A stretch of DNA of 8,567 nt from an uncultured Clostridia bacterium. GTDB taxonomy: Bacteria > Bacillota > Clostridia > TANB77 > CAG-508. Shown in pieces: positions 1 through 5,152 of this stretch. How positions within the stretch are numbered: position 1 is the first letter of the stretch; each line of letters opens with the position of its first letter. The stretch spans positions 1-8,567 of the forward strand of contig CALXZS010000054.1 of the NCBI GenBank assembly GCA_944393305.1, written 5' to 3'. Both the position numbers and the translations under genes were made by a program. The notes beneath the pieces were generated by a model. It worked only from the letters and a program-made list of their open reading frames with translations. It ran no database searches and was not told where the DNA came from.

Positions 1-2889
1 ATTCATTGTTATATCTCTTTCTTCTCCTGGTGCTAATGTATCAATTGTTTCTGTAAATTCTTTATTTTCATCATCTACAATGTAATCATAACTAAATTCT
101 GTTTCTATTGTTGATACAAATGGTTGAATTGTCAATCTTCCATATCCTTCTGGTAATGTAATTTTAGCATTTATATTATTTACAGTTTGATCACCTGTAT
201 TTCTAACTTTAAATGTATATCTTAGGTATTGTCCTTCAGTTACATTTCCGCCATCTGCTATTGCTTCACCTGAGTTTAAGTCAACTGCTGAAATAGTTCC
301 TTGTACTGTTGGTGCATTTCCAGTTGTAACTCCAACTCTTGTAGCTAATACTAAGTTTTGTGAAATACCTTCTTCTGAATTGTTATCATAATATATACCA
401 TAATTTGCTTTTGCAGTGCTTCCATATTGTAAGTTTGCTGGAATGTTTACATTATAGTTAAATGTAAATCTTGTTGTATTTGTAACTGCATTATTTGCAA
501 CTATCATATATGATTTTGTATTTGCTGTATATTCAGTACCCCAACCATTTGCTGGGTTATCTAAGTTATTATCTGCTTCTCCATTATCTGAATAGTATAC
601 AGTTGCATCTATTCCTTCTACACTTACTGGACTTGCCATAGTTGTGTCAAATGTTGTTCCTAAGTCTTCACTACTTCCTATTTCTTTATTTCCTGTGAAA
701 GGAATTCTTCCTAAAACTTTAACTCCTGTTGCATCATTTCCTAAGTTGTTTACAACTACTCCTGATATATTCATCTGTTTTGCTTCTGATAATATTGGTA
801 AACTTCCAGTTTTTTCACTTCCTTCTTGTGAAGTAACTGTATCATTTCCATTATATCCACTTAAAGTATTTGTAGTAACAAATCCTGTTGGTGCAACTAC
901 ATCAATAGGTGCTTGTACTGTATTACTTTTAGCTTCTATTGCTTGGTTATTGTTTACATAGCTTAATGTAATATTATCTTCTTTACTTGGTGCTAAATTA
1001 TCTAATGTTAAATCCATAACTAAACGTACTACTGTTCCATTTGAAACACTTTGTGTAGCATATTTTGTTTGAGTACCATTTAATGATAGATATATTTTAT
1101 TACCATCTACTGTGAATTGATTTTGTACTAATTGATCTTCATATAGAAGTGTTGCATCTTTTAGTTCCATATTTCTTACTTCTTCTGGTAACTCAATTGT
1201 TATTTCTGGATTTTCATATAATGCATCTGATATATCATTTGTTTCTAATGTTGCTGTTACAACAACATCTTCATTTTTAACTACTGTTGATAAATTATCA
1301 TTGCTTATTTCTATACTTGCTTTTGATGTAGGTTCTTCTAATGCAATTTGTGTAGAATATTCTTGGTTTATTAATATTTTTGATGTTAATGTAGTAAAGC
1401 TTTTTACTTCATCTCTTGAAAATGGTAAATCTCCACTTATTGCTTTATCTACATGTATAGTTAAATCTCCTTCTGTTACTGGTTTACTAATTTCAAATGT
1501 TATTTTTGGAGCATTTACTTCTAATTCTAATGTGTCTTTATTTAATGTTCCTACAACTGTTCCATCTTCTTTTATAACATTGATGCTTCCTTGTTCTCCA
1601 AGTATTTTTATAAGTTCTGCTTGTGAAATGCTTACTTTTTTATTATATATGTAATTACTTGCATCTGCTTCTCCAAGTAATTCTCCGCTTTCTCTAACTG
1701 TAACTTTATCTAAAGCTTCTGCTAAGCCCATGTTTATTTTGTAATCTTGTGAAAAAGTTGTTTCGTCTTTTCCTTCTGTTTTATTAATGTTGTTATACAT
1801 ATATCCTTTATTTAATGTTCCAGGATTGCTTGTTATTTCTGCTGTAACTATATCTCCTATTCTTCCATCTATTGTATAATCATTTGCTTCTGTTTCTTTT
1901 GATACTGTTACACCATTCATTAATGTAGCATTTGTAAATACTTTTGAATTTACAGCTGTTGCTTGTTCATTCATATTTACATCATATAAATATGTAATAA
2001 CAAATCTATCTGAATCATTTTTATTCCATGCAACTCTTCCTTCTGCATTTTGGTCATTATTTACATTTATTGTTACTATTCCAGTATTTGCATCATATGA
2101 CCAATTTTGGTCTGAGAAGTTTGAGCCATCTGTTATTCCATTTGTATTTGCAGTTCTTATTGCATTTATTATTATGTTAGAAGGTTTATTTCCAGATAAT
2201 TTTGGTACACTAATTTGTATTTGTTTATTTGCTATTGGTAATTTAGCATCTTTTAATTTATTATCTAAAATGAAACTTAACATAGTTTGATTATTATATG
2301 TTAAATAACGAATAACTTGTTGTGATGTTTCAAATTCTAATGTACTTTCATCAACTGTCCATGTTAGGTTATGTGTTAATTCTTTTTTAATCTCTCTTTC
2401 TCTATTTCTTCCATTAACATAAACCGCATTTAATACAACCTTGCTTTCTTTATTAAATGTATCTGCAAGGATACTATCTTGTTTATCTAATGTTATAGGA
2501 ATTGATAAATTTACATTTTCCCCTGCGTTTATTTGATTAAGCTCTAATGTATTATTAGATATACTCTTAATCCTTTGGTCTTCTGTTTCATTAATTGCAA
2601 ATATGTAATTGCTATTTTCTAATGTAATTACTATATCTTTTAAATATCCTGTATTAGCTACACTTAAAGATAGATAAAACTTATTTGCATCTGAATCAAT
2701 ATTTGCAGTATATGAATATTGATTGTTACTATCGTCTCCTATTGTGGCATTAAATTTTACATTTTCTTCACTTGTGTTATTATCTTGCTCTAGAATATTT
2801 GAAGCATATACACCAGTTGGTATAAATTGAACGCCTAGAAGTGCAAATAATAGCAATAAAGCAAAGATTTTGTTAGTTATTCTTTTCAT
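1..2889 (-). CDS. Large secreted/surface protein with DUF11-like repeats (3' end off window)
   Basis: The frame is open from an ATG at 2889 to the window edge: 963 codons without a stop, C-terminus missing. The start is fixed by AGGAGG (2895-2900) five bases upstream. Residues 1-29 form a signal peptide: MKR, a hydrophobic core at about 8-23, then VYA before Ser30, a plausible signal peptidase I site. The rest is Thr/Asn/Val/Ile-rich, predicted beta, with no cysteine and few Trp, as usual for exported Gram-positive proteins. At least three segments carry an N-T-G or N-L-G turn followed by alternating hydrophobics (about residues 73-95, 708-730 and 884-910). The last, with FKVRNTGDQTV and ITLPEGYG, looks like a DUF11/CARDB-type beta-sandwich. 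Such proteins are usually stalk-like surface or adhesin proteins, anchored by a sortase motif or C-terminal helix that would lie off the window. The surface role is inference; no ligand or enzymatic motif is visible. Confidence 0.85.
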   Translation of the reverse strand, partial: MKRITNKIFALLLLFALLGVQFIPTGVYASNILEQDNNTSEENVKFNATIGDDSNNQYSYTANIDSDANKFYLSLSVANTGYLKDIVITLENSNYIFAINETEDQRIKSISNNTLELNQINAGENVNLSIPITLDKQDSILADTFNKESKVVLNAVYVNGRNREREIKKELTHNLTWTVDESTLEFETSQQVIRYLTYNNQTMLSFILDNKLKDAKLPIANKQIQISVPKLSGNKPSNIIINAIRTANTNGITDGSNFSDQNWSYDANTGIVTINVNNDQNAEGRVAWNKNDSDRFVITYLYDVNMNEQATAVNSKVFTNATLMNGVTVSKETEANDYTIDGRIGDIVTAEITSNPGTLNKGYMYNNINKTEGKDETTFSQDYKINMGLAEALDKVTVRESGELLGEADASNYIYNKKVSISQAELIKILGEQGSINVIKEDGTVVGTLNKDTLELEVNAPKITFEISKPVTEGDLTIHVDKAISGDLPFSRDEVKSFTTLTSKILINQEYSTQIALEEPTSKASIEISNDNLSTVVKNEDVVVTATLETNDISDALYENPEITIELPEEVRNMELKDATLLYEDQLVQNQFTVDGNKIYLSLNGTQTKYATQSVSNGTVVRLVMDLTLDNLAPSKEDNITLSYVNNNQAIEAKSNTVQAPIDVVAPTGFVTTNTLSGYNGNDTVTSQEGSEKTGSLPILSEAKQMNISGVVVNNLGNDATGVKVLGRIPFTGNKEIGSSEDLGTTFDTTMASPVSVEGIDATVYYSDNGEADNNLDNPANGWGTEYTANTKSYMIVANNAVTNTTRFTFNYNVNIPANLQYGSTAKANYGIYYDNNSEEGISQNLVLATRVGVTTGNAPTVQGTISAVDLNSGEAIADGGNVTEGQYLRYTFKVRNTGDQTVNNINAKITLPEGYGRLTIQPFVSTIETEFSYDYIVDDENKEFTETIDTLAPGEERDITMN

Positions 2890-2926
2890 TTTAACCTCCT
2901 AATATTTTCGAAATTAACATAACTTT

Positions 2927-2955
2927 ATTATACCGTATTTTTAGCTAGAATTCAA
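2927..2955 (-). promoter_or_regulatory. Sigma-A-like promoter of the surface-protein gene
   Basis: Read on the minus strand, TTGAAT (2950-2955) lies exactly 17 bp before a perfect TATAAT (2927-2932). Transcription would start near 2920, giving a leader of about 30 nt that holds the AGGAGG site. Position, spacing and match are all good. Confidence 0.75.
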
Positions 2956-2972
2956 GGGTTTTATTTTATTTT

Positions 2973-3001
2973 TTGACATTTTGCCATGCTTTTGTTACAG
3001 T
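2973..3001 (+). promoter_or_regulatory. Possible promoter reading into the structured element
   Basis: On the plus strand a perfect TTGACA (2973-2978) is followed after 17 bp by TACAGT (2996-3001), a 4/6 match to the -10 consensus. A transcript would begin near 3008 and run through the inverted-arm element at 3025-3153. In AT-rich DNA such matches arise by chance, and no open reading frame of note follows closely, so this is only a candidate. Confidence 0.3.
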
Positions 3002-3024
3002 TCACAGCTTTTATTTATTTAGTC

Positions 3025-3153
3025 CTTAGCTTTAATATATTTTCTTGAACATTTCGAGTGAGCGTAGGCAACGTAGGAGCGGAGTGTAATGTGCGAGCGC
3101 TGAGCGAAGCGAACCGCGAAGTGAAATGTGAAAGAATGTATATTAAAGCTAAG
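3025..3153. repeat. Structured intergenic element 1: 31-bp AT-rich inverted arms around a GC-rich core
   Basis: The left arm (3025-3055) and right arm (3123-3153) are inverted copies matching at 27 of 31 positions; the outer 15 bp are identical and one mismatch would be a G-U pair in RNA. They enclose 67 bases (3056-3122) of about 60 % G+C in a window near 30 %. The core is purine-rich and full of short units such as GCGAAG, GAGCG and CGTAGG. No ORF of use crosses it. It lies between two divergent promoters, so it is not placed as an ordinary terminator. It could be a structured RNA, a miniature mobile element, or a protein-binding or recombination site; the sequence alone does not decide. 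The rest of the gene-free stretch 2890-3419 holds the promoters listed here, an AT-only hairpin (3198-3206 with 3216-3224) and the stem-loop at 3257-3285. Confidence 0.6.
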
Positions 3154-3256
3154 AATTAAACTGAGTCAGTGAATTATAGAGCCAATACTAGCTAATGTTT
3201 TATATATATTAACCCTATATAAAAATAAGTGCAATATCTTTTATTTGAAAGCAGTA

Positions 3257-3285
3257 GTTTTCATATGATTTTATCATACGGAAAC
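3257..3285. other. Stem-loop upstream of the Asn-rich gene promoter
   Basis: GTTTTCATATGA (3257-3268) and TCATACGGAAAC (3274-3285) form a 12-position stem with a TTTTA loop; ten positions are Watson-Crick, one is a G-U pair and one is a mismatch. It lies about 40 bp upstream of the -35 site of the Asn-rich gene. It could be an operator half-site pair or part of an RNA read from further left. The T-run at 3299-3303 starts 13 bases after the stem, too far for a canonical terminator. Confidence 0.3.
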
Positions 3286-3325
3286 AGAAATATCAGTCTT
3301 TTTATTAAATTTTCTTTACAAAAGT

Positions 3326-3354
3326 GTAACAAAATTAAAGTAAGTGAATATAAT
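3326..3354 (+). promoter_or_regulatory. Sigma-A-like promoter of the Asn-rich gene pair
   Basis: GTAACA (3326-3331, 4/6 to TTGACA) is followed by a 17-bp spacer and a perfect TATAAT (3349-3354). Transcription would start near 3361, leaving a leader of about 60 nt before the ATG at 3420. It should drive both the Asn-rich gene and the overlapping small gene behind it. Confidence 0.55.
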
Positions 3355-3406
3355 ATTATAGTTAAATATTAAGTTTGCGTAAGCAATTCTTAATGTAATA
3401 TTTTGT

Positions 3407-3411
3407 GGAGG
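3407..3411 (+). promoter_or_regulatory. Ribosome binding site that fixes the start at 3420
   Basis: GGAGG lies eight bases before the ATG at 3420. The longer reading from a GTG at 3405 would place this site inside the start of the coding sequence, and the ATG at 3414 is only two bases away from it. The 3420 start is therefore preferred. Confidence 0.75.
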
Positions 3412-3419
3412 ATATGGTT

Positions 3420-4073
3420 ATGAATAATGATGAAATGAATAATATGATAAAAAAGGCACAGGAGATGATTCAAAATAATCAAATACCTGATGAACTTAAA
3501 AACATGGTAGCGAATATGCAAAAGAATGGTATAAATAGCGATCACTCAAATAATTCTAATCAATACTCTAATAATTATAATAGCAATAGTCATAACAACA
3601 ATTACAAAAATAGTAATAATAACAATAATTATTATAGTAATAATAGTTCAAATTATTATTCAAATAAACAAGATAATAATAAATATTCAAATACCTATTC
3701 TCAAAGGAGTAATTACAAACCCAATAATAATGTTAATAATGAACCTAAAAATTCTAATAATAACATAGATTTAAATAATATTGGTGAATTATTGAAAAAC
3801 TTTCAAATGAATAACAACACTAACGAAAAAAATAATAGCAATAATGATAGTTCAGACTTTCCTAATATTGATGTTGAAACAATGATGAGAATTCAAAATA
3901 TAATGACTAAAATGAAATCAGCAAATGTAAATGATGATATGTCACAATTACTCATGTCTTTAAAGCCTTATCTTCGTGATGAGAAAAAAGGAAAAATAGA
4001 TGAATATATTAAACTAATAAAAATGGGAAAGATGACTCAAATGTTTGATTCTATTGGTGGTGATAAAAAGTGA
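3420..4073 (+). CDS. Asn-rich low-complexity protein with conserved-looking helical C-terminus
   Basis: This is a 217-residue protein of unknown function, starting at the ATG eight bases after GGAGG. It has three parts. Residues 1-35 are a polar amphipathic helix region (NMIKKAQEMI, PDELKNMVANM). Residues 36-115 are low complexity: 35 of 80 are Asn, most others Ser, Tyr, Lys or Gln. A short hydrophobic patch (IGELLKNF, 121-128) interrupts a continued Asn stretch. Residues 147-213 form a probably folded helical domain with QLLMSLKPYLRDEKKGKID at 176-194 and a hydrophobic tail. From memory, the LKP-x-L-x-(E)-K-x-x-K-x-D pattern occurs at the end of small uncharacterised clostridial proteins; I cannot verify this here. 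There is no signal peptide and no membrane segment, so it is probably cytoplasmic. Its stop overlaps the start of the next gene, so the two are probably translationally coupled and may act together. The disordered centre could serve as a flexible linker or promote self-association; that is inference. Confidence 0.8.
   Translation: MNNDEMNNMIKKAQEMIQNNQIPDELKNMVANMQKNGINSDHSNNSNQYSNNYNSNSHNNNYKNSNNNNNYYSNNSSNYYSNKQDNNKYSNTYSQRSNYKPNNNVNNEPKNSNNNIDLNNIGELLKNFQMNNNTNEKNNSNNDSSDFPNIDVETMMRIQNIMTKMKSANVNDDMSQLLMSLKPYLRDEKKGKIDEYIKLIKMGKMTQMFDSIGGDKK
3525..3764 (+). repeat. AAT/AAC-rich coding low-complexity tract (poly-Asn region)
   Basis: Eighty codons dominated by AAT and AAC, with TAT, AGT and TCA between them, include runs such as five consecutive Asn codons at residues 66-70. 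At DNA level it resembles an imperfect trinucleotide microsatellite, though AAT and AAC are mixed rather than a pure tandem array. Such tracts can lengthen or shorten in steps of three without breaking the frame. It is not a CRISPR array: there are no spacers and no fixed-length repeat. Confidence 0.75.
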
Positions 4074-4231
4074 ACTTATTTCCAGTAGAAGAGGATGGAA
4101 TTATTGATATTTTTGGTTTTAAATTGCATACAGATGATTTGATAATTATTCTTATCCTCTTCATATTATATAAAGAAGATGTTAAGGATAAATTTCTTTT
4201 TATAGCTCTAATTTTATTACTATTAAGCTAA
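4070..4231 (+). CDS. Small 53-residue hydrophobic protein overlapping the Asn-rich gene
   Basis: The GTG start (4070-4072) overlaps the TGA stop of the preceding gene (4071-4073), the classic translational-coupling arrangement; GGTGGTGA at 4056-4063 is a modest ribosome binding site. An in-frame TAA just upstream (4064-4066) rules out an earlier start. The product has an acidic, polar N-terminus (MNLFPVEEDGI), a central TDD, then two short hydrophobic stretches (about residues 24-34 and 42-52) separated by the charged KEDVKDK. Each stretch is short for a full membrane span, so a re-entrant hairpin or peripheral membrane helix pair is likely. From memory, the DDL + hydrophobic + charged + hydrophobic pattern matches small uncharacterised proteins found beside this kind of gene in Clostridia and Bacilli; not verified here. 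Function unknown. A partnership with the Asn-rich protein, perhaps tethering it to the membrane, is inference from the overlap. Confidence 0.7.
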   Translation: MNLFPVEEDGIIDIFGFKLHTDDLIIILILFILYKEDVKDKFLFIALILLLLS

Positions 4232-4255
4232 TTTTTACAATTTATAGTTTCTTAT

Positions 4256-4379
4256 TAAATATTCTAATTGTATATTTGAAATTTCGCAGTTCCGCGCAGT
4301 TTGGAGCTGTAAAATTCGTAGAATTTTAGCAGCGACAGCAAGGAACAAGAAATTTTATAATATACAATTAAAATAATTT
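4256..4379. repeat. Structured intergenic element 2: AT-rich inverted arms with nested hairpins
   Basis: The left arm (about 4256-4285) and right arm (4349-4379) are inverted copies with small bulges; ATTGTATA and ATTTC match exactly in both. Inside, GTTCC (4289-4293) pairs with GGAAC (4342-4346), and a hairpin at 4306-4333 pairs GCTGTAAAATTC with GAATTTTAGCAGC with one bulged base. The 63-base core is about 46 % G+C. It lies between the convergent small gene and minC, so it could act as a bidirectional transcription barrier, but neither end has a proper T-tract. Its plan (AT-rich arms ending in ATTTCG and GAAAT around a richer core) recalls the element at 3025-3153. Confidence 0.55.
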
Positions 4380-4402
4380 ATTTAAGTAGTGAATTGTAGC
4401 AC

Positions 4403-4433
4403 AAAAAATAAGTACCAAAATAAGGTACTTATT
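4403..4433 (-). terminator. Rho-independent terminator of minC, containing its stop codon
   Basis: Read on the minus strand, a perfect 10-bp stem (AATAAGTACC, 4424-4433, with GGTACTTATT, 4407-4416) closes a 7-nt loop and runs straight into a T-tract (4403-4408). The minC stop codon (4429-4431) is part of the stem, so a ribosome finishing minC sits on the hairpin. Confidence 0.8.
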
Positions 4434-5043
4434 CCATTTCTATTACACCTTCATCATTTATGTACGCATATGAATATCTTTCTATGTCTATCTCATCTCT
4501 AGTTCTTTCTTTTATAACACTTGCTATTCTTATTTGAGGAGATTCTATTACATGAGCAGAAATTAATGCTTTTTCATTTCCTTTAGCTCCTGCATGTGCC
4601 ATTCCCCTAAGCATTCCTAATACTGTGATATTATCTTCTGCAATTACTTCTGCCCCATCATTTACATCTCCAAGTATTACTATACTTCCCTCAAACTCAA
4701 TCCTTTGACCTGATCTAAGTGAACCTTTATAATACTTTGTTTCTGATGTTTCTATTTCTTTTTTGAATGTTTTCTTAATTCCGTGTAGCCCTAAGGATCT
4801 AGGGCTATCAAAATCAACTTTTACTTTCATTTCTTTTTGAATTAAGTCTTGTATATAATCAATTTCTGACCTCTTCAGAATTTTACCAGTAACTAATATA
4901 GGAGTTTTATCTTCCTTATAGAATTTTTTTAGTTCAGGTAGTTTTTCTTGTAGTTCTGCAATAATATCTCTTGTTTGAGCATCATCTTTTATTCTCAATA
5001 CAATATTGTCTTGTCTTAAAAAAATATTTATATTTCTACTCAT
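4429..5043 (-). CDS. minC: Septum site-determining protein MinC
   Basis: MinC, with MinD, prevents FtsZ ring assembly away from mid-cell. The 204 residues fit the family (B. subtilis and E. coli about 226-231, so slightly short). Residues 1 to about 85 are the N-terminal FtsZ-inhibiting domain; about 103-175 form the C-terminal beta-helix that dimerises and binds MinD. The C-terminal hallmarks are clear: GSLRSGQRIEFEGS (107-120), with the RSGQ motif implicated in MinD binding, then LGDVNDGAEV, LGMLRGMAHAGAKGN and SPQIRIA (168-174). The start ATG has AAGGA seven bases upstream. It follows PBP2 by 97 bp and has its own promoter at 5118-5146. It is the last gene of the cluster and ends in a terminator. 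No minD or minE follows; a plus-strand gene converges on it instead. MinC needs MinD, so a minD elsewhere in the genome is expected. Confidence 0.95.
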   Translation of the reverse strand: MSRNINIFLRQDNIVLRIKDDAQTRDIIAELQEKLPELKKFYKEDKTPILVTGKILKRSEIDYIQDLIQKEMKVKVDFDSPRSLGLHGIKKTFKKEIETSETKYYKGSLRSGQRIEFEGSIVILGDVNDGAEVIAEDNITVLGMLRGMAHAGAKGNEKALISAHVIESPQIRIASVIKERTRDEIDIERYSYAYINDEGVIEME

Positions 5044-5117
5044 TGTTTTTTCCTTAAAATATATTTAGGTTTTGGCTTTCCTATAACCGCTTCATCCTTC
5101 GTATATTTAGCATTTGT

Positions 5118-5146
5118 ATTATATCATTAAGAAAAATAAATGTAAA
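5118..5146 (-). promoter_or_regulatory. Internal sigma-A promoter for minC
   Basis: Between PBP2 and minC the minus strand reads TTTACA (5141-5146), a 17-bp spacer and a perfect TATAAT (5118-5123). The start would be near 5111, giving a leader of about 67 nt. There is no terminator after PBP2, so minC can probably be expressed both from this promoter and by read-through. Confidence 0.75.
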
Positions 5147-5152
5147 GAGTTG

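Noticed and set aside
644..1654. Plus-strand open frames at 644-961 and 1301-1654
   Set aside because: They lie antisense to the continuous 963-codon minus-strand gene, lack ribosome binding sites and have compositions expected from the mirror of that gene.
3025..3153. tRNA, rRNA fragment or group II intron remnant as origin of the GC-rich core
   Set aside because: No cloverleaf, no conserved T-loop or anticodon arrangement, and no domain V-like hairpin could be found by eye.
3198..3224. Terminator hairpin
   Set aside because: The 9-bp stem is made only of A and T and has no T-tract on either strand, so it is probably just AT-rich self-complementarity.
3525..3764. CRISPR-like array
   Set aside because: The repetition is a mixed AAT/AAC codon run inside an open frame, with no fixed repeat unit or unique spacers.
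5044..5110. Short upstream reading frame or riboswitch in the minC leader
   Set aside because: A ten-codon frame beginning with ATG near 5111 has no ribosome binding site, and the leader is too short and unstructured for a known riboswitch class.
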